From: an uncultured Bacteroidales bacterium
GTDB taxonomy: Bacteria > Bacteroidota > Bacteroidia > Bacteroidales > Paludibacteraceae
Length of the DNA stretch: 17,352 nucleotides
NCBI GenBank assembly: GCA_937901025.1
Contig: CALCGR010000089.1
Coordinates: 1-17,352, forward strand
Direction of reading: 5' to 3'
In this document: positions 1 to 7,397 of the stretch, piece after piece
How the letters are laid out: each line of letters starts with the position of its first letter
Numbering within the stretch: position 1 is the stretch's first letter
The notes under the pieces: model-generated
Told to the model about the DNA's origin: nothing
The model's database searches: none
Seen by the model: the letters and a program-made list of their open reading frames with translations, nothing else
Translations under genes and position numbers: made by a program

Positions 1-2
1 AT

Positions 3-1007
3 ATGAAAAAAGTACTTTTATTACTGCCGATGGCGATAATGACCATCGCGTGCAGCCAAACAACTCAAACTACGCAAGAGGAACGCGTAGAACAAGTATC
101 CACGATGATTCTTCAGCCTCGTCCTGTAGAGCGTAAGATTCAAGTATCCAGTAACTTACAAGGTTATCAAACCGTCAATATTGCTCCTTCCATCCAAGGA
201 AAGATTGAGCACATCTATGTCGAAGTAGGTGACCGTAAGACGCGAGGCGATATCCTCGTTATGATGGATGAGAACCAGTACAAAACGACGAAACTCATGC
301 TCGGCAATCTCACCATCGAGAAACAACGTATGGATGCTCTTCTAACTTCGGGTTCGGTGAGCCAACAGTCGTACGACCAAGTCAAACTGAATTATGACCA
401 GACGAAGGAGAGTGCGGATTTCTTGGAGAAGAACACGTATGTCAAAGCTCCTTTCAACGGTGTCATCTCAGCCAAGAACTACGAGGACGGCGAACTCTAT
501 GCCGGACAACCGATTGTGGTACTCACGCAAATCAATAAACTCAAGACCCTCATCGCTATTCCGGAGTCGTATTTCCCGTTAGTGAAGGTGGGTATGAAGT
601 TGACGGTTAAGTCGGAGATCTATCCTGACCAGACCTTCCCCGCTTCTATCGAAGTCGTTTATCCGACCATCGATCCTGCTACCCACACGTTCCAATGCAA
701 GGTGGTTATTCCCAACGAGAACGAACTGCTCCGTCCGGGAATGTATGTAACGACCACCGTAGGTTTGGGTAAGGCGAACATCATCACCGTTCCTTACCAA
801 TCGGTAGAGAAACTGGTGGGTGCTAACGACCGCTACGTCTTCCTTAATAATAACGGGCGCGCGCAACGCGTAGCCGTTCAACTGGGTCAACGCGTAGATG
901 AAGAAATAGAAATCATCGCTCCCGAGATTGTACCCGGTGCCGAATATGTGTACGTGGGACAGCATAAACTCGTAGATGGAGTGAAACTCAACGTTGTTAA
1001 TGAATAA
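3..1007 (+). CDS. RND efflux periplasmic adaptor (membrane fusion) lipoprotein
   Basis: This is the adaptor of a tripartite efflux pump, linking the inner-membrane RND pump to an outer-membrane channel across the periplasm. The 334-aa protein begins with a lipoprotein signal: K2-K3, a hydrophobic stretch, and lipobox TIAC with Cys17 as the predicted lipidation site, which supports the ATG at base 3. The two half-lipoyl motifs are visible: around residues 58-90 (SIQGKIEHIYVEVGD and following) and around 147-175 (VKAPFNGVIS). The helical hairpin between them is short (about 55 residues). Beta-barrel and membrane-proximal regions follow, with PGMYVTT near residue 245. The pump gene starts 12 bases downstream, so they form one operon. 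The promoter lies outside the window. No outer-membrane TolC-like gene is visible; it may lie upstream or elsewhere. Family call is firm; substrate is unknown. Confidence 0.93.
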   Translation: MKKVLLLLPMAIMTIACSQTTQTTQEERVEQVSTMILQPRPVERKIQVSSNLQGYQTVNIAPSIQGKIEHIYVEVGDRKTRGDILVMMDENQYKTTKLMLGNLTIEKQRMDALLTSGSVSQQSYDQVKLNYDQTKESADFLEKNTYVKAPFNGVISAKNYEDGELYAGQPIVVLTQINKLKTLIAIPESYFPLVKVGMKLTVKSEIYPDQTFPASIEVVYPTIDPATHTFQCKVVIPNENELLRPGMYVTTTVGLGKANIITVPYQSVEKLVGANDRYVFLNNNGRAQRVAVQLGQRVDEEIEIIAPEIVPGAEYVYVGQHKLVDGVKLNVVNE

Positions 1008-1019
1008 AGTTTAAAGTTT

Positions 1020-4000
1020 ATGGCAATATATAAAACAGCGATACAAAAACCGGTAACGACAGCCCTTATCTTTGTGGCGGTTATCGTGATAGGCCTCTAC
1101 AGTTTCTCGCAGCTGCCTATTGACCAGTTCCCCGAGATGGATCCTCCGTATGTGACGGTGATGACCACTTATCCGGGTGCTTCTGCCTCCGAGATGGAGA
1201 CGAACGTGACGAAGGTGTTGGAGAATGCTCTTAACTCCGTCGATCACCTTAAACACTTGACTTCCCAATCAAAGGATAACATATCGATGGTGACCCTCGA
1301 ATTGGAGTGGGGTGAAGATATTGACGAGGCGGTAAACGATATACGGTCGTTCGTGGATATGACCAAAGATAACCTGCCCGATAACTGCGGTACGCCGGTG
1401 ATCTTTAAGTTCTCGACCTCGTCCATGCCTATCGCCCAATACTCGTTCACCGCGGACGAGAGTTATGCGGGATTGGATAAACTGCTCAACGACGAGATTG
1501 TTCCTCAACTATCCCATATTGACGGTATAGGTAACGTGTCCTTGTCGGGTTCACCCGAGCGCTACGTCTACGTTGATTGTGACCAACAGAAACTGGATGC
1601 CTATGGTTTGAGCTTGGAGCAGATTGGTCAAGTGGTGAGTGCGAACAACCTCAACCTCAGTTCGGGTACGGTGAAGATGGTGAAGGAGCAGTATCAGATG
1701 CAGGTTCGGTCGGAGTTCATCGACAGCCGCGAGATACGCGACTTGATGGTAACCATCACCCCGCAGGGACAGCCTGTCTTCATTCGCGATATAGCTACGG
1801 TGCGCGATACGATCAAGGACCTGAGTCTGGACGAGAAAACGAACGGACGTGAGTCGGTACGTCTGATTGTCGCCAAGCAGACCGGTGCTAACACCGTGAA
1901 GGTCTGCGAGAACGTGAAAGCGGAGTTGGCTAAGATACAGAAACAGATTCCGTCGGATATTAAGATTGAGCAAATCTACGAGTCGTCGGAGAACATCCGT
2001 AACTCCATTAACTCGTTGGAGGAATCGGTGCTGTATGCCTTGCTGTTCGTGGTATTGGTAGTGCTATTCTTCCTCGGCCGTTGGCGCGCCACGATCATCA
2101 TCTCGCTTACGATTCCTATCTCGCTTATTGTAGCGTTCGCTTACCTTAAGTTGGTGGATTCGTCAATTAACATCATCTCGCTTTGTTCGTTGACGATTGC
2201 CATTGGTATGGTGGTGGATGATGCTATTGTGGTATTGGAGAATATCACCAAACACGTGGAGCGCGGTGAGAACCCGCGTGAAGCCGCTATCTACGCCACG
2301 AACGAGGTGTGGGTATCCGTCATCGCTACAACGTTGGTACTTGTAGTGGTTTTCGTACCGCTGACGATGATCAACGGTCAAGCGGGTGTGATGTTCCACG
2401 AGTTAGGCTGGATTATTACGATCGTATGCTGTACCTCCACGGTGGTGGCTATCACACTGACCCCGATGTTAGCCTCGAAGTTGCTCAAGCCGCGTAAGGT
2501 GCATGTCGATGAGAATGGTAACCTTATCGATGATGAAGCGGAAAAGAAGAACTGGTACGACCGTACGGTGGTCGCTTTGCTGGATAAGATTGACGATGGG
2601 TATGCCCGTTCGCTAGGCTGGTGCTTGAAGCATAAGGCGGCGACGTTTACGATCTTAGGTCTGTTCTTTGCGGCTTCGTTGCTGCCGCTGTTTATGGGTA
2701 AGATCGGTTTTGACTTCATGAAACCGCAGGATAATGGTCGACTCTCGGTTACGGTGCAACTGCAACGTGGTACGCGTATTGAGCAGACCTTGAAGACCGC
2801 CCGTAAGTTAGAGGCTCGTTTCTATGAGTTATGCCCGGAGATCCAACTCATCAACACTTCTGCCGGTTCGAACGATGATGCTTCTATCTCGGCTTTGTTC
2901 TCGTCGACGATGAACAACAAGATCTCGATGACCATTCGTACCAACAAGAAATGGCAACGTGACCGCTCTATCTTCGAGATTGCGGAAGTGCTGCGTCAGG
3001 AGATGGCGCGTTATCCGGAGATTACCGAGTATCAAGCTAATACCGGTAGCGGTATGGGTGGCGGTGGCGCTCAGACGGTGGATGTAGAGATTTATGGTTA
3101 CGATTTTGCGGCTACTTCTGCTTTAGCAGAGAAGTGCAAATACTTAGCTAAACAACTGCCCGGAGCACGTGACGTGAACGTGAGCCGTGAGGATGACCGT
3201 CCGGAAATCAATATCACGATTGATAAGGAGAAAGCCTCCCGTCTGGGACTGACTTCGGCTACGATATCTACGTATCTGCGTAACCGTGTCAATGGTATGA
3301 ACAGCGGTTACCTCAAAGAAGACGGTTCGGAATATGACATCTTAGTCCGCCTTAAAGAAGATAACCGTAACTCGTTGTCGGACATCTTGGATTTCTCGTT
3401 GCCTACGGCTACGGGAGGAAAGGTTAAGTTGAGCGAGGTGGCTTCGATTGGTGAGTATTGGGCACCGCCTACGATTGAGCGTAAGGCTCGTCAACGTATT
3501 GTGACCGTACACGTGTATCCGTACGATATCTCCTTGGGCGAACTGGCTAACGAACTGGAAACGAAGGTGATGCCGGAGTTGGATTTCCCGACAGGTTATT
3601 CCTATCGTTTGGCAGGTACGTTTGAGACCCAACAAGAGACCTTTGGTAACTTAGGGTTGTTGGCGTTGCTGATTATCTTGCTCGTCTATATCGTGATGGC
3701 CTCGCAGTTCGAGTCCTTCTCGTATCCGGGAATCATCATGTTTGCTATACCGTTCGCTATTTCGGGTGTGCTTATCGCGTTATGGTTGACGGGTAGGTCG
3801 CTGGATATGGTCGGTGCGATGGGTCTGGTACTGTTGGCCGGTATTGTGGTGAAGAACGGTATTGTGCTCGTCGATTATATCAACCTCATGCGTGAGCGTA
3901 ACCTGCCCTTGGATGAGGCAATCATGGTTTCGGGTAGAAGTCGTATCCGTCCTGTGCTGATGACGGCGTTTACCACAATCCTCGGTATGGTGCCGATGGC

Positions 4001-4208
4001 GGTTAGTAATGGTGAAGGTGCCGAGATGTGGCAGCCGTTAGGTATCGTTGTTATCGGTGGTTTGACGGTGTCCACGTTCTTGACGCTGTATATTGTACCC
4101 GTTATGTATGGCGCAATCACGAAAGAGGACGAAGCCGCTAAGCTGCGCAAGTTACGTGAGAAGTTTATCTTCATGGATATTAAAGTTCCTTCAAAAAACG
4201 ATAAGTAG
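1020..4208 (+). CDS. RND family efflux pump, HAE1 (AcrB-like) type
   Basis: This is an inner-membrane proton-driven efflux pump of 1062 aa, a typical length for AcrB/MexB relatives. TM1 lies at about residues 13-30. A periplasmic porter domain follows, then a TM cluster at about 335-490, a second porter half, and a final TM cluster at about 870-1035. The proton-relay pair is present as D400-D401 in GMVVDDAIVVLEN, and a matching lysine in TM10 is K945 in VVKNGIVLVDY. The DD pair is characteristic of HAE1 (hydrophobe/amphiphile) pumps, whereas heavy-metal HME pumps usually have DGAV. A glycine-rich stretch (SGMGGGGAQ) lies near residue 680. The gene follows its adaptor after a tandem TAAAGTT spacer and is followed one base later by the PII-like gene, so the three are surely co-transcribed. 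Drug, detergent, bile-salt or lipid substrates cannot be told from sequence. Confidence 0.95.
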   Translation: MAIYKTAIQKPVTTALIFVAVIVIGLYSFSQLPIDQFPEMDPPYVTVMTTYPGASASEMETNVTKVLENALNSVDHLKHLTSQSKDNISMVTLELEWGEDIDEAVNDIRSFVDMTKDNLPDNCGTPVIFKFSTSSMPIAQYSFTADESYAGLDKLLNDEIVPQLSHIDGIGNVSLSGSPERYVYVDCDQQKLDAYGLSLEQIGQVVSANNLNLSSGTVKMVKEQYQMQVRSEFIDSREIRDLMVTITPQGQPVFIRDIATVRDTIKDLSLDEKTNGRESVRLIVAKQTGANTVKVCENVKAELAKIQKQIPSDIKIEQIYESSENIRNSINSLEESVLYALLFVVLVVLFFLGRWRATIIISLTIPISLIVAFAYLKLVDSSINIISLCSLTIAIGMVVDDAIVVLENITKHVERGENPREAAIYATNEVWVSVIATTLVLVVVFVPLTMINGQAGVMFHELGWIITIVCCTSTVVAITLTPMLASKLLKPRKVHVDENGNLIDDEAEKKNWYDRTVVALLDKIDDGYARSLGWCLKHKAATFTILGLFFAASLLPLFMGKIGFDFMKPQDNGRLSVTVQLQRGTRIEQTLKTARKLEARFYELCPEIQLINTSAGSNDDASISALFSSTMNNKISMTIRTNKKWQRDRSIFEIAEVLRQEMARYPEITEYQANTGSGMGGGGAQTVDVEIYGYDFAATSALAEKCKYLAKQLPGARDVNVSREDDRPEINITIDKEKASRLGLTSATISTYLRNRVNGMNSGYLKEDGSEYDILVRLKEDNRNSLSDILDFSLPTATGGKVKLSEVASIGEYWAPPTIERKARQRIVTVHVYPYDISLGELANELETKVMPELDFPTGYSYRLAGTFETQQETFGNLGLLALLIILLVYIVMASQFESFSYPGIIMFAIPFAISGVLIALWLTGRSLDMVGAMGLVLLAGIVVKNGIVLVDYINLMRERNLPLDEAIMVSGRSRIRPVLMTAFTTILGMVPMAVSNGEGAEMWQPLGIVVIGGLTVSTFLTLYIVPVMYGAITKEDEAAKLRKLREKFIFMDIKVPSKNDK

Positions 4209-4209
4209 T

Positions 4210-4503
4210 ATGAAAAGTGTAATGATTGTTTTCAATCAAGCCGACACGGAGCGTGTCGAATATATGCTTGATACCCTTAATATACAAGGATTTACGTTCT
4301 TTGAGCAAGTACAAGGTCGTGGCACGAATGGGGGCGTCCCCCATCGTGGCACGCACGCTTGGCCGGAGATGAACAGTTGTGTCATCACGGTGGTAGAGGA
4401 CGACAAAGTGAAGACACTGTTGGAGTCCGTCAAGAAACTGGATATGCGTAATGAGGAGATCGGTGTTCGCGCGTTTATGTGGAACATCGAGGCGACGGTT
4501 TGA
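4210..4503 (+). CDS. PII-like (CutA/PII-fold) small protein linked to RND pump
   Basis: A 97-aa cytoplasmic protein starts one base after the pump stop codon. I chose the ATG at 4210 because an upstream in-frame ATG (4093) would overlap the conserved pump C-terminus. The pattern resembles PII-superfamily trimers: an opening beta strand (MKSVMIVFNQ), a helix (ADTERVEYMLDTL), a Gly/His-rich loop at residues 36-55 (GRGTNGGVPHRGTHAWPEMN), and a closing beta-alpha-beta with VRAFMWNIE. The loop sits where PII proteins carry the T-loop and contains H45 and H49, plausible metal or ligand contacts. PII-like proteins (PII-NG) have been noted beside metal-efflux RND operons; here the partner is HAE1-type. 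Inference: it senses a small molecule or metal and modulates the pump. Its stop TGA is directly followed by the antisense recG stop (hexamer TGATCA). The fold call is from pattern only. Confidence 0.75.
   Translation: MKSVMIVFNQADTERVEYMLDTLNIQGFTFFEQVQGRGTNGGVPHRGTHAWPEMNSCVITVVEDDKVKTLLESVKKLDMRNEEIGVRAFMWNIEATV
4318..4353 (+). repeat. Compound inverted and direct repeat inside the PII-like gene
   Basis: A perfect 7-bp stem with 3-base loop (ATGGGGG, CGT, CCCCCAT; 4328-4344) is flanked by two copies of the 9-mer CGTGGCACG (4318-4326 and 4345-4353). Each 9-mer is itself an inverted repeat (CGTG-G-CACG). It encodes the Gly/His loop of the PII-like protein, including the duplicated Arg-Gly-Thr. 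The structure is plain to see; whether it has a role in RNA folding or is only codon coincidence is unknown. Confidence 0.6.
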
Positions 4504-6594
4504 TCAAGAGATCTCGCTCCAATTCACCGCTTGCGTCTGACGCAGGCGGTTGAGTTGTTCCTTATAGATACGATGGAAAGAATCCTCAAGTAGAGGATCG
4601 ACTTCTAGGATAGCCTTAGCCGCTTGGCGGGCTATTTCTAGTATCTGGCCATCCATGGTGAGGGAAGCGATGCGTAGTTCAAAGGGGAGGCCGGACTGTT
4701 GGGTTCCTTCGAAGTCACCGGGTCCGCGCAGTTGTAAGTCCGCTTCCGCGATGCGGAAGCCGTCATTGGTAGCCACCATGATCTCCATACGTTGTCGCGT
4801 TTCCTTACTGATCTCTATGCCGGTGAGCAGCAGGCAGAAACTCTGCTCGGCTCCTCGTCCTACGCGTCCGCGCAGTTGGTGCAGTTGGCTGAGACCGAAC
4901 CGCTCGGCATTCTCGATAATCATCACACTGGCGTTGGGTACGTCGACCCCGACTTCAATGACGGTGGTGGCGACGAGGATCTGCGTCTGCCCTTGTACGA
5001 ACCGCTGCATCTGCTCCTCTTTATCCTTGGGTTTCATCTGGCCGTGCACCATCGAGATACGATAGTCGGGGAAGGCTTCGCATAAGGTGTTGTACCCGTT
5101 TTGCAGGTCGAGCAGGTCGAGTTTCTCATTCTCTTTGATGAGCGGATAGACAACATAGATTTGGCGTCCTTGACCGACTTGCTCCCGAATAAACTGATAG
5201 ACGGACTGGATACGGTTAATCGAATAATGAAGCGTATGTATCGGTTTGCGTCCGGGCGGCAGTTCGTTGATGACACTGCTATTGAGGTCGCCATAGAACG
5301 TCATAGCGAGGGTGCGGGGGATAGGGGTAGCCGTCATCACGAGCACGTGCGGCGGCTGTTCGCTCTTTGACCATAGTTTGGCGCGCTGGGCGACACCAAA
5401 GCGATGTTGTTCGTCCACGACGACGAGACCCAGGTGGGCAAACTGCACCTCATCTTCGATGAGGGCGTGGGTGCCGATAAGGATGTCGATCGTTCCCGCA
5501 CGCAGTCCCTCGTGGATGGGAACCCTTTGGGCTTTGGTGGTACTACCCGTCAGCAGTTCCACGCGCACGGGCGTATCCTTGAGCATACGCGTGATATTAA
5601 GGAAGTGTTGGGTAGCGAGGATCTCGGTGGGAGCCATGATACAAGCCTGATAGCCGTTATCGTTGGCGAGCAGGCAGCTGAGTAAAGCGACGAGGGTCTT
5701 ACCCGAACCCACATCGCCTTGTAGCAGGCGGTTCATCTGTTTGCCCGATTGCAAGTCCGCGTGGATCTCGTGTACCACCCGTTTCTGGGCTCCCGTCAAT
5801 TCAAAGGGGAGGCATTGTTTATAGAAATAGTTGAAACGTTTGCCGACGATAGGCATGAGGTAGCCTTGGTTTTGTTCGCGTTTCTTGGCTTGGCGCAGAA
5901 TCTGGAGTTGGATATAGAATAGTTCCTCGAACTTGAGCCGCTCCTTGGCTTTTTGCATCGTGGCCATATCCTTGGGGAAGTGGATGTTTATCAGGGCTTC
6001 GGTGAGTCCCATCAGGTGGTACTGCTGCACGATATCCATCCCTAAGGTATCGGGAACGCCTTGCCGTAAGTCGGGAAGCAGACCTAGGAGGATGTTCCGT
6101 ATCCCGTTGGAGTTCAGCCCTGCCCGTTTCATTGCCTCCGTGGTATTGTACTCGGGTTGGAGCCCGTTGACCATGTCGGGTGTCACTTTGCTTAGGGGGA
6201 TGAGTTTCGGATGGGGGATGTTCCACTCGTGATTAAAGCGGGTCGGTTTGCCGCGGAGCAGGTAGGGGGTATTGAGGTCAATCTTTACGTATTGCACTTG
6301 GGAAAACCACACGAGTTCTATGTTATGCCGTCCATCAGTGAACGTGGCACTGAGCCGTTGGCCCTTGCCCACGCCGATGGTGTGGTATTCGAGCACCTGT
6401 CCCTTGATCTGCACGTCTACATCCTCACTCTCAATCTCGTGGATCATCCAGAACCGGCTATAGTCAACATATTTAAACGGATAGACGCGCAGTAAGTCTA
6501 AGGCCGTTTCTACCTTTAGCTCTTTACGAAGAATGTCGGCTCGTCTGGAACCGACATTCTTACAATAGGTTATATCGCGAGTGGATAAATCCAT
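4504..6594 (-). CDS. recG: ATP-dependent DNA helicase RecG
   Basis: RecG remodels stalled replication forks and branch-migrates Holliday junctions. The 696-aa length matches the family. The N-terminal wedge/OB region covers roughly residues 1-230 (SATFTDG, LRGKP). The helicase core follows: Walker A GDVGSGKT at 293-300, APTEILA at 321-327, the RecG-type DEQH box at 394-397, motif III TATPIPRT at 421-428, and motif V-VI with ATTVIEVGVDVPNASVMII near 542-560 and QLRGRVGRG at 573-581. All key residues look intact. The start lies 2 bases after the tonB stop, so recG is read from the tonB promoter. Its 3' end touches the PII-like gene tail to tail with no gap and contains a strong inverted repeat (4527-4549). 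Confidence 0.98.
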   Translation of the reverse strand: MDLSTRDITYCKNVGSRRADILRKELKVETALDLLRVYPFKYVDYSRFWMIHEIESEDVDVQIKGQVLEYHTIGVGKGQRLSATFTDGRHNIELVWFSQVQYVKIDLNTPYLLRGKPTRFNHEWNIPHPKLIPLSKVTPDMVNGLQPEYNTTEAMKRAGLNSNGIRNILLGLLPDLRQGVPDTLGMDIVQQYHLMGLTEALINIHFPKDMATMQKAKERLKFEELFYIQLQILRQAKKREQNQGYLMPIVGKRFNYFYKQCLPFELTGAQKRVVHEIHADLQSGKQMNRLLQGDVGSGKTLVALLSCLLANDNGYQACIMAPTEILATQHFLNITRMLKDTPVRVELLTGSTTKAQRVPIHEGLRAGTIDILIGTHALIEDEVQFAHLGLVVVDEQHRFGVAQRAKLWSKSEQPPHVLVMTATPIPRTLAMTFYGDLNSSVINELPPGRKPIHTLHYSINRIQSVYQFIREQVGQGRQIYVVYPLIKENEKLDLLDLQNGYNTLCEAFPDYRISMVHGQMKPKDKEEQMQRFVQGQTQILVATTVIEVGVDVPNASVMIIENAERFGLSQLHQLRGRVGRGAEQSFCLLLTGIEISKETRQRMEIMVATNDGFRIAEADLQLRGPGDFEGTQQSGLPFELRIASLTMDGQILEIARQAAKAILEVDPLLEDSFHRIYKEQLNRLRQTQAVNWSEIS
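4527..4549 (+). terminator. Possible terminator hairpin hidden in the recG 3' end
   Basis: A near-perfect inverted repeat runs from CCGCTTGCGTC to GACGCAGGCGG: 11 paired positions including one G-T wobble, with a minimal centre. It starts 24 bases after the stop of the efflux/PII operon. On the plus strand a moderately T-rich stretch (TTGAGTTGTTCC) follows, as expected of an intrinsic terminator for the efflux operon. It lies within recG coding sequence, so the role is inferred, not shown. Confidence 0.4.
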
Positions 6595-6596
6595 TC

Positions 6597-7271
6597 TTAT
6601 TGCAACCGGAAGTTAACAGGAACGGTGTATTTCACGCGAACCGCTTTACCACGTTGCTTACCCGGTTTCCATTTCGGCATGGACTTGATGACGCGCAACG
6701 CCTCTTTATCCAGCGAAGGATCGCCACCGGAACGAACGACTTCTACATCTACGATTGCACCATCTTTATTGACCACGAACTGGCAGATCACACGACCTTG
6801 GATACCATTCTCTTGGGCAATGGCGGGATACTTCACGTTTTCGCTCAGGTACTTAAACAATGCTTGTTGTCCACCGGGGAACTCGGGCATCGTCTCCACG
6901 ATAACGAAAACGACTTCCTCTTCTTCCTCTTCCGCAGCTACGGGAGGAGCAATCACCACGGTATCGGCATCATTATCCTCGGAGCTGATCTGGAGGGTTT
7001 CGGTCTCCACATCATCTTCTACGACGTTGAGCACTTCCACTTCTTTGACAGGAGGGGGTGGGGGAGGAGGGGTTGTTTCCTGCTGGGTTTGCTGAATGTC
7101 CAATTCCTCTTCGAAGGCAAATTCCATATCAGAAACCTCATACTTTGTAACTTCTTTCTCCGTCCACTCAAAAGCGACGTAACAAATGCTCAGCACGAAG
7201 GCAAGACCCACCAGGACGTAGGTAATCTTTTTGTCTTCCAAACTGGCTTCCTTAGATTTTTTGAGTTGCAT
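6597..7271 (-). CDS. Energy transducer TonB family protein
   Basis: TonB passes energy from the inner-membrane proton gradient to outer-membrane TonB-dependent receptors. The 224-aa protein shows the usual order: a short cytoplasmic Lys-rich N-terminus, one TM anchor at about residues 18-36, a periplasmic linker with seven consecutive prolines (near 67-73) and an acidic stretch with six Glu, then the C-terminal TonB domain from about 130 with MPEFPGG, YPAIAQENGIQGRV, VNKDGAIVDVEVVRSG and MPKWKPGKQRGKAVRVKY. This arrangement is typical of Bacteroidota TonB proteins. No ExbB or ExbD is adjacent. It is the first gene of a tonB-recG operon with a clear promoter at 7300-7331 and a leader of about 25 bases. 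The seven-proline run would normally demand elongation factor P. Which receptors it serves cannot be told. Confidence 0.93.
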   Translation of the reverse strand: MQLKKSKEASLEDKKITYVLVGLAFVLSICYVAFEWTEKEVTKYEVSDMEFAFEEELDIQQTQQETTPPPPPPPVKEVEVLNVVEDDVETETLQISSEDNDADTVVIAPPVAAEEEEEEVVFVIVETMPEFPGGQQALFKYLSENVKYPAIAQENGIQGRVICQFVVNKDGAIVDVEVVRSGGDPSLDKEALRVIKSMPKWKPGKQRGKAVRVKYTVPVNFRLQ

Positions 7272-7299
7272 ATAGTATTAGTTTTTTAAATTGCGGCCA

Positions 7300-7331
7300 C
7301 AAAATTACTGCTTTTTTTTGAATTATGCAAA
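7300..7331 (-). promoter_or_regulatory. Bacteroidota-type promoter for tonB-recG
   Basis: Read on the minus strand: TTTG at 7331-7328 (-33), a 20-base spacer, and TAATTTTG at 7307-7300 (-7, matching TAnnTTTG). The tonB ATG lies 29 bases beyond the last base of the -7 element. The spacer contains an eight-base A run on the minus strand (7312-7319 is T8 on the plus strand). Spacing and both boxes fit the known consensus. Confidence 0.75.
7316..7331. repeat. Shared 16-base promoter element, copy 1
   Basis: TTTTGAATTATGCAAA occurs here and again, identical, at 11030-11045. It carries TTTG on the plus strand and TTTG on the minus strand (TTTG-N7-CAAA), so it can supply a -33 box in either direction. 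In both places the minus-strand TTTG is the -33 of the leftward operon. See the findings. Confidence 0.7.
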
Positions 7332-7357
7332 TATTCCTTGCATTTTTTGTCGAAAAG

Positions 7358-7388
7358 TTGTTTTTTTCAAAAAAAAAGACTACCTTTG
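7358..7388 (+). promoter_or_regulatory. Bacteroidota-type promoter for the flippase gene
   Basis: The -7 box TACCTTTG is at 7381-7388, and a TTG at 7358-7360 serves as a partial -33 with a 20-base spacer. The spacer is almost wholly T7-C-A9-GAC. The gene's ATG at 7398 begins only 10 bases after the end of the -7 box, so the 5' leader should be about 5 bases or less. The remaining intergenic bases (7272-7299, 7332-7357) hold nothing else I recognise. Confidence 0.7.
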
Positions 7389-7397
7389 CACCCGAAA

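Noticed and set aside
757..767. TAGGTTTG in the adaptor gene as an internal promoter
   Set aside because: No -33 match upstream; short degenerate motif expected by chance in coding DNA.
1005..1019. Tandem TAAAGTT repeat between adaptor and pump genes
   Set aside because: Two copies in a 12-base spacer are too short to claim a regulatory site; it probably only provides an A/T-rich start context.
1067..1074. TATCTTTG matching the -7 consensus inside the pump gene
   Set aside because: There is no TTTG or TTG about 20 bases upstream, and no gene start follows at a suitable distance.
4093..4209. Upstream in-frame ATG for the PII-like gene
   Set aside because: The extra 39 residues are read out of frame across the conserved pump C-terminus; the ATG at 4210 gives the family start.
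6600..7289. 229-aa open frame on the plus strand opposite tonB
   Set aside because: It is the antisense shadow of tonB: His/Phe-rich, no recognisable domain, and the TonB domain on the other strand is unmistakable.
7338..7397. TTG start giving the flippase 20 more residues
   Set aside because: It lies upstream of and across the promoter boxes, so it would not be on the transcript; the added peptide is encoded by the homopolymer spacer.
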